Part shown: positions 1-6,364 of the stretch, piece after piece
Layout of the letters: each line of letters opens with the position of its first letter
How positions within the stretch are numbered: position 1 is the stretch's first letter
Source: Phycisphaerae bacterium
Lineage (GTDB): Bacteria; Planctomycetota; Phycisphaerae; Phycisphaerales; SM1A02
DNA: 13,389 nt
Assembly: GCA_002690755.1 (NCBI GenBank)
Contig: NZFT01000094.1
Coordinates: 4,437-17,825 of the forward strand
Direction of reading: 5' to 3'
Position numbers and translations under genes: made by a program
Notes under the pieces: model-generated
Database searches by the model: none
The model's input: the letters and a program-made list of their open reading frames with translations, nothing else
What the model was told of the DNA's origin: nothing

Positions 1-866
1 CCGAAGTCCTCGACCCAGTAGGAGATGAGGCTGTTCCGCAGGTCCTCGCCACCCTCACCGATCCAGTTGGAGTCGTCGCGGGCCTTGCGAAGCTGGTCGT
101 CGTCGTACACCGCGAGCCACTGCACCGGGTGCACGTCGCACTCGTCGCCCACCGCGTCGTAGGCGACGTACTGCAGGATGCCGCCGTAGCCGTAGGGGTT
201 GATGATCTCGGGAATCCCGTTGCGATCGAAGTCGAGGTACGGCCAGACCACCGCCCCGGAACCGCCCGCACCCATCACGTTGCGGGTGATCAGGGTGCCG
301 TCGGGGCCGAAGATGACCCCGATCTGCCGTCCGATCTCCTGGGTGAACACGTTGCCGCCCGCGGCCCGCCAGGATCCACCGGGCTGCGAGACCCAGAGCT
401 CGTCGTCGGGCGTGCCGGCCGAACCGCCACCGACGTAATTGGTGTTGAGCGGACCCGCGACCTTGATGCCGCGGGGAAGTTCCACCGCGGGCAGCCCGGG
501 GACCGGAACGTATCGCTCGTCGTACCACTGCTGGTTGTAGCGGGTCGAGATCTGACCGGTCGCCTCCGCGAGCACCAGTTCGACCTGTTCGCCTTCGGAG
601 ACCCGGTTGGGATCCACGCTGACCACGAAGGTCAGCATGACCGTCTTGTTGTTCTGGATCGCGTAGGCGCGGGCCGCGCCGAGGGCCGCGATGACCTGAT
701 TCGAACCACTGCTCAGCCGGGCGCCCTGGCTCACCTGCCGGACGCTGATCCCGGTGAGGACCGCGAGCAGGATGAGAATCCCCATCACCACCAGCAGCTC
801 GATGATGGTGAAGCCGCGCCGCGCCTCGGCATCCCGACCCTGGAATCGACGGTCGATGACGTGCAT
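1..866 (-). CDS. Prepilin-like protein, GspH/FimT type, C-terminus beyond window edge
   Basis: Minor pilin or pseudopilin expected to be cleaved by a prepilin peptidase and to insert into the inner membrane before joining a pilus tip or pseudopilus. The 288 codons seen begin with a basic leader (RRFQGRDAEARRG), then the type III signal G18|FTIIELLVVMGI with Glu at mature position 5 and a hydrophobic helix to about residue 40. The stretch ALGAARAYAIQNNKTV (residues 61-76) resembles the GspH/FimT motif that follows the helix. The rest is a globular domain rich in Gly, Asp and aromatics, still open at base 1. The ATG at 866 shares its A with the TGA of the upstream gene (TGATG), and GGAG lies 8 bases upstream, so translation is probably coupled. 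Prepilin class is certain; GspH/FimT assignment is moderate. The leader (18 residues) is longer than the 6-10 typical of classical prepilins. Confidence 0.85.
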   Translation of the reverse strand, partial: MHVIDRRFQGRDAEARRGFTIIELLVVMGILILLAVLTGISVRQVSQGARLSSGSNQVIAALGAARAYAIQNNKTVMLTFVVSVDPNRVSEGEQVELVLAEATGQISTRYNQQWYDERYVPVPGLPAVELPRGIKVAGPLNTNYVGGGSAGTPDDELWVSQPGGSWRAAGGNVFTQEIGRQIGVIFGPDGTLITRNVMGAGGSGAVVWPYLDFDRNGIPEIINPYGYGGILQYVAYDAVGDECDVHPVQWLAVYDDDQLRKARDDSNWIGEGGEDLRNSLISYWVEDF

Positions 867-1660
867 CACTGGTTCTCCGGGGTGTAGGAGTAGACGTTGT
901 CGAGCGTCGCCTCGAACCGAGGCGAGGTCCCACCGGCGCAGGCGAGGCAACCGATGTCGCCGTCGGGACCGGCGCTCACGAAGAGCGGCTTCCCGTTGCG
1001 ACACACGCCGATCTTCGATTCGAGCGAGGTCCGGATGGTCCCGTCCGCGTCGAGCGGAAGGTTCCCCTGATCGCTGTCCCGCCACTTCCGACCGGGCATC
1101 ACGATCGCCACCGTCGCACCCCAGGGATCGACGAGGGTCGTCAAAGTCTGGTTGTTGGGAAGCGGCAGTCCGTTCGCGAGTCGGACCGGGAGGAAAAGCG
1201 ACGGATCGAGCTTCGCGATGATCTCCTCGGCGGACTCGGTTCGGGCCATCAGCTGGAAAAGCCGCACGATCGACTTCTCCCAGCCGTGCGAATCGCCGGT
1301 CGCGGCGCAGATGCACGCCTCGCCGGCGCCACTCGCCCCGTAGAAGCCTTCGAGCGCGTTGATGTTGAAGTCGATGTCGTACGGAATGTCGAACGATCCA
1401 CGAACGGTCTGCTCGGTCTGGTCCTGATAGGTGAGCGGCCGACCGACCACCTGCTCGTACTCCTGCACCGCGGAGTCGAGCGTCGCGAACGCCGCTTCGA
1501 GCTGCCGGGACTCGTTGGCCTGGATCAGCAGGGTGCTCACCGCGAGGACGAGGGAGATCAGGGTGATGATGATGCCCACCACCACCACGAGTTCGATGAG
1601 GCTGAAACCGCCGCGGCGACGGACCGCGGAGCGGGCGTGGATGCTGGTCGACTGGATCAC
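866..1660 (-). CDS. Prepilin-like protein with GspG-like C-terminus (264 aa)
   Basis: Pseudopilin or minor pilin. The GTG at 1660 is chosen because it overlaps the upstream TGA (GTGA), has AGGAG 8 bases upstream, and precedes a short leader ending in RRRGG18|FSLIELVVVVGIIITL, with Glu at mature position 5. Starting farther upstream would read the preceding gene in the wrong frame. After the N-terminal helix comes a coiled segment (residues 48-72), then a globular domain with VDPWG (177-181). The C-terminal SAGPDGDIG (229-237) and DNVYSY (254-259) resemble the calcium-binding end of GspG major pseudopilins. It contains two Cys pairs (ACIC near 116-118, CLAC near 238-241) plus C220, so a disulfide or metal site is possible. 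It is larger than a typical GspG (about 140 aa), so 'GspG-like' describes motifs, not orthology. It sits in the middle of the overlapping prepilin trio. Confidence 0.88.
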   Translation of the reverse strand: MIQSTSIHARSAVRRRGGFSLIELVVVVGIIITLISLVLAVSTLLIQANESRQLEAAFATLDSAVQEYEQVVGRPLTYQDQTEQTVRGSFDIPYDIDFNINALEGFYGASGAGEACICAATGDSHGWEKSIVRLFQLMARTESAEEIIAKLDPSLFLPVRLANGLPLPNNQTLTTLVDPWGATVAIVMPGRKWRDSDQGNLPLDADGTIRTSLESKIGVCRNGKPLFVSAGPDGDIGCLACAGGTSPRFEATLDNVYSYTPENQ

Positions 1661-2763
1661 GGTCCGATCTCCTGGATGTTGTCCCGGTTCAATTCGTCGG
1701 TGTCGAATCGACGCGTGGAGTCGATCCGACGGTTGGGGCCGGCGCTCAACAGACCGAACTCGGCGCTCTTGAGCTGGGGCGTCGTCGAGCGGTCGCCTTC
1801 GGCGTCCGCGACGCCGTTGGACTCGACCCCGGTCTCGATGTTCCACGGCCGCATGGCGAAGAGGTCACCGAGATCGAACGACTCGACCGCGTCCGCCCGC
1901 GGATCGCCACCGGAATACGGGCGGCGGTAGTAGCGGATCGGCGTGCCCCAGTAGTCGAGGATCACCTTCGGGCGATCCACGTAGTCGGGGTCCTCGGGAC
2001 GGGCGATCGTTCCGTCCGGGCGCAGTCCGCCGAGACTGTTCTCGTCCTTGATCTCGAGGTACGGACCGTAGATCCGACCCCGGATCTTCACGCCGTTGTC
2101 GTTGATGTTCGGCGGGAACGAGGTGCCGTCGGTCACGAATCCGCCGGGGTTCCGGGCGGCGAAGCTTCCGGAGAAGCCTTCGAAGCCGCGGCGGGGATTG
2201 AAGATCGAGTTCCACGCGCCGTCGAAGCCGGGCGATCGGAAGCCGAGGGTCGGCGATTCGATGTTGCCGGGGACGATGTCGGGGAAGGGATTCGCATCGT
2301 TGGTCACGATCCCGTACCCGTCACCACTCCGGTTTCCGTAGCCGAGGAGATACTCGGCGGGCGAGGTGAGCGAGAACCAGCTCTGGTAGTCGGCGACCTC
2401 GCCGGGCGAGGGATTCGAGCCCCAGTTCGGGGGCAGGATCGCGTCCCGCGACCAGCCGGGCTGGTTCTCCGGCGTGCCACCGCCGCCGAACGCGGCCCCG
2501 TCGCCGAGCACCGGCGGCACGTACCCGTGGTCGCCCTTGAACTGCGCGAGTCCCGCGGACATCGAGTTCATGAGGAAGGCGGTCTGCGCCTTCTGGGCGG
2601 TGCCCGAGGCCTGCGAGAGCGCGACCACGAGGATGCCGACGAGCACGATGATCATCGCGAGCGTCACGAGCATCTCGATCACCGTGAATCCACGACCCGC
2701 GGCGGCGGAGATTCCGAAGCCGGGTCGGTTCGATCGGGCGAACTGGTCGGTCCGTTGGAGCAT
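1657..2763 (-). CDS. Large prepilin-like protein with GspG-like C-terminus (368 aa)
   Basis: Pseudopilin or minor pilin. From the ATG at 2763 the leader is 25 residues and ends in AAGRG25|FTVIEMLVTLAMIIVLVGILV, with Glu at mature position 5 and a membrane helix to about residue 48. A long Gly/Pro/aromatic-rich domain follows (80-230). Then come VILDYWGTPIRYY (267-279), like the DPWG segment of GspG, and SAGPN (340-344) with a nearby Asp-rich end (DNIQEIGP). The start is uncertain. A GTG at 2835 in the same frame overlaps the pilC stop as GTGA and would add 24 residues rich in Thr, Pro, Arg and Gly. The ATG has only a weak GGGA nearby, and the GTG has AGG very close, so neither is decisive. 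The stop overlaps the next gene's start by four bases. It follows pilC and is probably in the pilB-pilC transcript. Confidence 0.85.
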   Translation of the reverse strand: MLQRTDQFARSNRPGFGISAAAGRGFTVIEMLVTLAMIIVLVGILVVALSQASGTAQKAQTAFLMNSMSAGLAQFKGDHGYVPPVLGDGAAFGGGGTPENQPGWSRDAILPPNWGSNPSPGEVADYQSWFSLTSPAEYLLGYGNRSGDGYGIVTNDANPFPDIVPGNIESPTLGFRSPGFDGAWNSIFNPRRGFEGFSGSFAARNPGGFVTDGTSFPPNINDNGVKIRGRIYGPYLEIKDENSLGGLRPDGTIARPEDPDYVDRPKVILDYWGTPIRYYRRPYSGGDPRADAVESFDLGDLFAMRPWNIETGVESNGVADAEGDRSTTPQLKSAEFGLLSAGPNRRIDSTRRFDTDELNRDNIQEIGP

Positions 2764-2831
2764 GGATGCGTTTCCCGGCGTACGCCCGCCCCGGGACGGA
2801 CCCGGGACGGACGGACGTGGCGTGGTCGTGG

Positions 2832-4124
2832 TCACTTCGCCTGTGAGACGGATTCGATCATCTTCACGAGCGGAAGGAAGAGGGCGAGCACGATGGTGCC
2901 GACGATGCCGCCGAGAATCACCACCATGAACGGTTCGAGCAGCGAGAGCAGCGATGCGACCGCGACGTCGACCTCTTCGTCGTAGTTGTCCGCGATCTTC
3001 ATCAACATGATGTCGAGGTCGCCGGTCTCCTCGCCCACGTCGATCATGTTCACCACGATCGGATCGCAGACCTTCGCCTCGCGAAGCGGACCGGCGAAGG
3101 TCTCGCCGTCCCGGATGGAGTCGTGGACGCTGGTCAGCGCTTTCTCGTAGATGTAGTTGCCCGAGGTGTCCCGGGTGATCAGGATCGCCTCCAGAATCGG
3201 CACGCCGGCACTGATCAGCGTGCCGAGGGTCCGCGTGAACCGCGCGATCGCGGTCTTGCGTATCAACTGGCCGATCACCGGCAGCCGCGCGAACACCACG
3301 TCGGTGATCGCCTTGCCCGGCCCGGTCACCCGAACCAGTTTGTAGAGACCGAATATGAGGAACGGCGTGAGAAGGATCCACACCGCCCCCGGCACCGCCT
3401 GGTCCTCGCTGCCCTGGCCCGCGACCCACTTCGAGGCCTTCACGAGCCAGAGGGTCAGGCCCGGGAGTTCGACGTCGAAGTCGTTGAAGATCTCCTGGAA
3501 CTTCGGGATCACGAAGTACATGATGCCGGTCACGATCAGCACCGCGATGGTGATGACCACCGCGGGATAGATCAACGCACCCTTGATCCGACGACGGAGC
3601 CGCTCACCCTTCTCCATGAAGTCGGCGAGCCGCTGGAGAATGATGTCGAGCACGCCGCCGACCTCGCCGGCCGCGACCATCTTGGAGTAGAGACGGTCGA
3701 AGGCCTTGGGATGCTTGGCCATCGCGTCGGAGAGGGCGGAACCCGCCTCGACGTCCTCGGCGACGTCGCCGAGGATCGACTTCAGCTTGCCCGGCCGCTG
3801 CTGCGACTCGAGGATCTGCACCGATCGGAGCAGCGGAAGACCCGCGTCCTGAAGCGTCGAGAGCTGACGCGTGAACGTCGTCATCTTCTTCAGGTTCACC
3901 TTGCCGATCGAGATCGAGAAGCCGCCACCCTTCTTCTTCTTGTTCTTCGCGACCTCCTTGCCGGACTTCTTCCGACGGCCCTTGACCTTGGCCTCCTCGA
4001 CGAGCGTCGGGAAGTAACCCTGGGCCTTGAGCTGCGACTGGGCGTCGGCGTTGTCGGAGGCCTCGATGACCCCCTTCTGCTCCTTGCCCGCGGCGTTGAC
4101 TGCTTCGTACTGGAAGGTCGGCAT
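2832..4124 (-). CDS. pilC: Type IV pilus / type II secretion inner-membrane platform protein PilC (GspF family)
   Basis: Polytopic inner-membrane protein that couples the cytoplasmic ATPases to pilin movement. It has 430 residues, slightly longer than the usual 400 or so. The N-terminus MPTFQYEAVNAAGKEQKG is typical of the family. Two T2SSF domains are seen at about 80-205 and 290-420, each with the conserved pattern of FTRQLSTLQDAGLPLL (84-99) and FTRTLGTLISAGVPIL (296-311). Membrane segments fall near 184-207, 246-263 and 396-420. Between the N-terminal domain and the first T2SSF domain lies a Lys/Arg-rich linker (46-66). The ATG at 4124 has AGGAAG at 4133-4138, 8 bases upstream. It lies 101 bases after pilB and just before the prepilins. 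Both PilB and PilT partners are encoded nearby. The family is certain; pilus versus secretion role is not decided by sequence. Confidence 0.95.
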   Translation of the reverse strand: MPTFQYEAVNAAGKEQKGVIEASDNADAQSQLKAQGYFPTLVEEAKVKGRRKKSGKEVAKNKKKKGGGFSISIGKVNLKKMTTFTRQLSTLQDAGLPLLRSVQILESQQRPGKLKSILGDVAEDVEAGSALSDAMAKHPKAFDRLYSKMVAAGEVGGVLDIILQRLADFMEKGERLRRRIKGALIYPAVVITIAVLIVTGIMYFVIPKFQEIFNDFDVELPGLTLWLVKASKWVAGQGSEDQAVPGAVWILLTPFLIFGLYKLVRVTGPGKAITDVVFARLPVIGQLIRKTAIARFTRTLGTLISAGVPILEAILITRDTSGNYIYEKALTSVHDSIRDGETFAGPLREAKVCDPIVVNMIDVGEETGDLDIMLMKIADNYDEEVDVAVASLLSLLEPFMVVILGGIVGTIVLALFLPLVKMIESVSQAK

Positions 4125-4132
4125 GGTCTGGT

Positions 4133-4138
4133 CTTCCT
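4133..4138 (-). promoter_or_regulatory. Shine-Dalgarno of pilC
   Basis: AGGAAG on the minus strand, 8 bases before the pilC ATG at 4124. It supports independent ribosome loading on pilC after the 101-base gap from pilB. Confidence 0.6.
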
Positions 4139-4225
4139 GATCCTCTAGTTTGATGCAGGTCGTCCGAGACGCCCGCGTTCATTCGACGCCGACGACCCCG
4201 CGGCCGCCGGAACCGTGATGCTTGC

Positions 4226-5974
4226 TCATTCTTCCGCGATGGTCTCGCGGACGACTTCCTCGATCGTGCTCTGGCCCTCGTAGATCGCCAGCAGGCCCGA
4301 CTCGCGAAGGGTCCGCATCCCCCGCCGTCGCGACTCGTCGCGGAGCACCGCGGTGGAGGCCTGCGACATGATCATCTCGCGGAGGGCGTCGTCGAGGGTC
4401 ATGATCTCGAAGATCGCCATCCGGCCCTTGTAGCCCGTCTTCATGCAGTTGCCGCAGCCGCGGCCGCGGAAGAACGTGCGGCCCTCGACGTCGGCCGGCA
4501 GGAGCGAGAGCTCCATCAGCTGCTCCTCGGTGGGCACGAACTCCTCCTTGCACTTCTCGCAGATCTTCCTGATCAGACGCTGGGCCACGATCGCCTCCAG
4601 CGTCGCGGTGAGCAGGAAGCTCTCGACCCCGAGGTCGATGAGTCGGAGGATCGAACTGGGGGCGTCGTTGGTGTGCAGCGTCGAGAACACGAGGTGACCC
4701 GTGAGCGACGCCTGAATGGCGATCTGCGCCGTCTCGAGGTCGCGGATCTCGCCCACCAGGATGGTGTCCGGGTCCTGCCGGAGGAAGGAGCGGAGCAACT
4801 TGCTGAACGTCAGTTCCTGATCGACGTTCACCTGACACTGGATGAGCCCGTCGATGTCGTATTCGACGGGATCCTCCGCGGTGAGGATCTTCCGGTCCGG
4901 GGTGTTGAGTTCGGTGAGCGCCGCGTAGAGCGTGGTGGTCTTGCCGGAACCGGTCGGCCCCGTGACCAGCACGATGCCGTTGGGCTTGTTGATCAGACCC
5001 CGCACCCGCTCGAGGTCGTCGTCACGAAGTCCGACGCGATCGAGGCTCAGCTGGACGTTCGACCGGTCGAGCACTCGAAGCACCACCGACTCGCCGAACA
5101 TCGTCGGGAGCACCGCGACTCGAAGGTCGATCGGCGCCCCGGTCCCGGGCAGCGACATCTCGATCCGGCCGTCCTGCGGAAGTCGCCGTTCGGCGATGTC
5201 GAGCTTCGACATGACCTTGATGCGGCTGACGATCGGAAGGGCGAGCCGCTTGTCGGGAGGCGACATCTCGTAGAGCACGCCGTCGATCCGGTAGCGGATC
5301 TTGAATTCATCCTCGAACGGCTCGAAGTGGATGTCCGACGCCTTGTCGCGGATCGCGATGAGCAGCGTCTCCTGCACCAGACGGACGATCGCGTTGTCGC
5401 CGGAGGCCTCCTCGAGCATGTCGAGGTCGAGCGAGTCGCCCCGGCCCTCGAGGGAGGCGATCGCGGCGGAGTCGCCGGCCTCGGCGTAGATCTCGCTGAA
5501 TCCGCTGCCCTTCGCGGCGTACCGCTCCTGGAGGATCTGATCGATCTCCTCGGCGGCGGCGAGCACGGGCTTGACCCGCTTGAATCCGAGGAGATTCCGC
5601 AGGTCGTCGACGGCTGCGAAGTTGTCGGGGCTCTTGACCGCGACCGCGATGGCGTTCTTGACCGGATCGAACTTGATCGGCACGATCTGATAGGTCGTGG
5701 CGGTGGTCGCGGGAATCGCGGCGAAGGTCTCGTCGGAGATCTCGCGGTCCCGCAGGATGACCTGCTCGATCCCGGCCTGACCGGCGAGCGCGGCCCGGAT
5801 GTCTTCGTCGGTGATGTACCCGAGATCGACGAGGATCTCGCCGACCTTGCGACCGGCCTGGGCCTGCTGAGCCTTCAAGGCCTCGTGGACCTGCTCCCGG
5901 GTGACCTTCCCGAGCTTCACGAGGACGCGACCGAACTTGCGCCCTTTCAACTCATTGGTGCTGACCTTGGCCAT
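4226..5974 (-). CDS. pilB: Type IV pilus extension ATPase PilB (GspE/PulE family)
   Basis: Hexameric cytoplasmic ATPase that powers pilin assembly through PilC. It has 582 residues, a normal length. The N-terminus carries an MshEN domain made of two tandem motifs (13-36 and 43-66), the fold that binds cyclic di-GMP in MshE. The first position of each motif is Lys rather than Arg. The second N-terminal domain is followed by the T2SSE core: SDIHFEPFEDEFKIRYRIDG, Walker A GPTGSGKTT (339-347, Lys345), LRQDPDTILVGEIRD (Asp box and Walker B) and TGHLVFSTLHTNDA (His box). A zinc tetracysteine follows (C472, C475, C507, C510). The ATG at 5974 has AGGAG 11 bases upstream. It is the first gene after a 390-base gap and probably has its own promoter. 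The zinc site and intact catalytic boxes support an extension, not a retraction, motor. Confidence 0.95.
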   Translation of the reverse strand: MAKVSTNELKGRKFGRVLVKLGKVTREQVHEALKAQQAQAGRKVGEILVDLGYITDEDIRAALAGQAGIEQVILRDREISDETFAAIPATTATTYQIVPIKFDPVKNAIAVAVKSPDNFAAVDDLRNLLGFKRVKPVLAAAEEIDQILQERYAAKGSGFSEIYAEAGDSAAIASLEGRGDSLDLDMLEEASGDNAIVRLVQETLLIAIRDKASDIHFEPFEDEFKIRYRIDGVLYEMSPPDKRLALPIVSRIKVMSKLDIAERRLPQDGRIEMSLPGTGAPIDLRVAVLPTMFGESVVLRVLDRSNVQLSLDRVGLRDDDLERVRGLINKPNGIVLVTGPTGSGKTTTLYAALTELNTPDRKILTAEDPVEYDIDGLIQCQVNVDQELTFSKLLRSFLRQDPDTILVGEIRDLETAQIAIQASLTGHLVFSTLHTNDAPSSILRLIDLGVESFLLTATLEAIVAQRLIRKICEKCKEEFVPTEEQLMELSLLPADVEGRTFFRGRGCGNCMKTGYKGRMAIFEIMTLDDALREMIMSQASTAVLRDESRRRGMRTLRESGLLAIYEGQSTIEEVVRETIAEE

Positions 5975-6048
5975 GCTCGTCGACGCTCCTGCGGGGTGTG
6001 ACCGGTCCGATCCGGGGGGGACCTGAACGATGCTGTTTCCGGGATCCG

Positions 6049-6163
6049 TGGAACCGGCTGCTCACCGGTTCCAATCCAGAGCGCTGACGACCATCCGTTT
6101 CTGAATGGCGACCCCGAACGCCGGGGTCGAGGAAAGCGGCCGGTCGAACCGGAGATGCTTTCC
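6049..6163 (-). promoter_or_regulatory. Cluster of hairpins in the putative pilB 5' leader
   Basis: Four inverted repeats lie within 115 bases. The first has arms 6049-6057 and 6065-6073 (9 perfect pairs, 7-base loop). The second, 6091-6096 with 6103-6108, has 6 pairs including one G-U on the minus transcript. The third, 6109-6116 with 6122-6129, has 8 perfect pairs and a 5-base loop. The last is nested: 6131-6137 with 6157-6163 (7 perfect pairs) encloses 6140-6144 with 6148-6152 (5 pairs, 3-base loop). The last three abut with one base or none between them. No U-tract follows any of them, so they are not ordinary terminators. They end 74 bases before the pilB ATG. A cis-acting RNA structure is inferred; no known riboswitch consensus was recognised. 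Confidence 0.4.
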
Positions 6164-6187
6164 AGTGGCCGAGCTTCGCAACCCACT

Positions 6188-6199
6188 CGATCCGGATCG
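6188..6199. repeat. 12-base perfect palindrome, possible operator
   Basis: CGATCCGGATCG is its own reverse complement. It is enclosed by a second inverted repeat, CACTC at 6184-6188 with GAGTG at 6211-6215. It lies about 35 bases downstream of the candidate -10 box for pilB. It could be a dimeric regulator site or part of the leader structure; function is unknown. Confidence 0.3.
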
Positions 6200-6231
6200 G
6201 ACCAGGAAGTGAGTGCGGAACTCCGTCATCA

Positions 6232-6239
6232 CCATACTA
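6232..6239 (-). promoter_or_regulatory. Candidate -10 region for pilB (TAGTATGG)
   Basis: TAGTAT matches the sigma-70 -10 consensus at four of six bases and lies in the locally AT-richer part of the gap. No -35 at the right spacing is convincing. The octamer TAGTATGG also occurs on the plus strand before coaB at 9515-9522. Low confidence. Confidence 0.2.
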
Positions 6240-6286
6240 CGCACTGGACCACAAAGGGTTTCTGCGTTCTCGCATACCAAGAGGCG

Positions 6287-6313
6287 TGCGACAAGCGAAA
6301 ATGAAATGTCGCA
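6287..6313. repeat. 7-base inverted repeat upstream of pilB, possible operator
   Basis: TGCGACA (6287-6293) and TGTCGCA (6307-6313) are perfect inverted copies separated by 13 relatively AT-rich bases. The 20-base centre-to-centre spacing would suit a dimeric DNA-binding protein. It lies between pilT and the candidate pilB promoter. No run of T follows, so a terminator is less likely. Confidence 0.3.
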
Positions 6314-6318
6314 ATAAA

Positions 6319-6344
6319 CGATTCAAATCGAGGCTTATTCCTCG
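6319..6344 (-). terminator. Weak hairpin just downstream of pilT
   Basis: On the minus strand, 20 bases after the pilT stop, CGAGG and CCTCG form a 5-pair stem (6344-6340 with 6333-6329) followed by ATTTG. A second 5-pair inverted repeat (6319-6323 with 6326-6330) overlaps it. The stem is short and the T-tract poor, so this would at best be a weak terminator. Confidence 0.25.
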
Positions 6345-6364
6345 TTATCCGACATCAGGGCCGC

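Larger units (their letters stand above)
5975..6364. other. 390-base intergenic region between pilT and pilB, rich in inverted repeats
   Basis: No convincing gene is seen here. Short open frames such as 5947-6186 and 6062-6280 (minus) have no recognisable domain and no ribosome binding site, and they cross hairpins. The part nearest pilT (about 6220-6350) is clearly less GC-rich than its surroundings, as expected for promoter DNA. The part nearest pilB holds several perfect hairpins, listed separately. A candidate -10 box, TAGTAT (6239-6234, minus), has no good -35. If it is used, pilB would have a leader of about 250 bases containing all the hairpins. The region probably separates a pilB2-pilT unit from the pilB-pilC-prepilin unit. 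Confidence 0.6.

Noticed and set aside
55-933. A 292-codon minus-strand frame across the first prepilin
   Set aside because: The frame starting at 866 contains the prepilin signal and membrane helix; this one is an Arg-rich shadow.
3123-4148. Plus-strand open frame opposite pilC
   Set aside because: Mirror of a confident PilC; no domain or ribosome binding site.
3604-4182. Minus-strand frame whose ATG overlaps the stop of the 16-codon frame and runs into pilC in another frame
   Set aside because: Arg/Gly/Gln-rich shadow of pilC without motif; pilC has its own Shine-Dalgarno and start.
4673-6001. A 442-codon plus-strand open frame opposite pilB
   Set aside because: Same mirror-frame effect; no recognisable motif, and it exactly shadows a confident gene.
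6049-6163. A c-di-GMP (GEMM) riboswitch before pilB
   Set aside because: The conserved receptor and loop sequences of the GEMM classes are not present; only the stem-rich architecture is seen.
5947-6280. Two overlapping minus-strand open frames in the pilT-pilB gap
   Set aside because: No ribosome binding site or domain; they run through the hairpin cluster, and one overlaps the pilB start.
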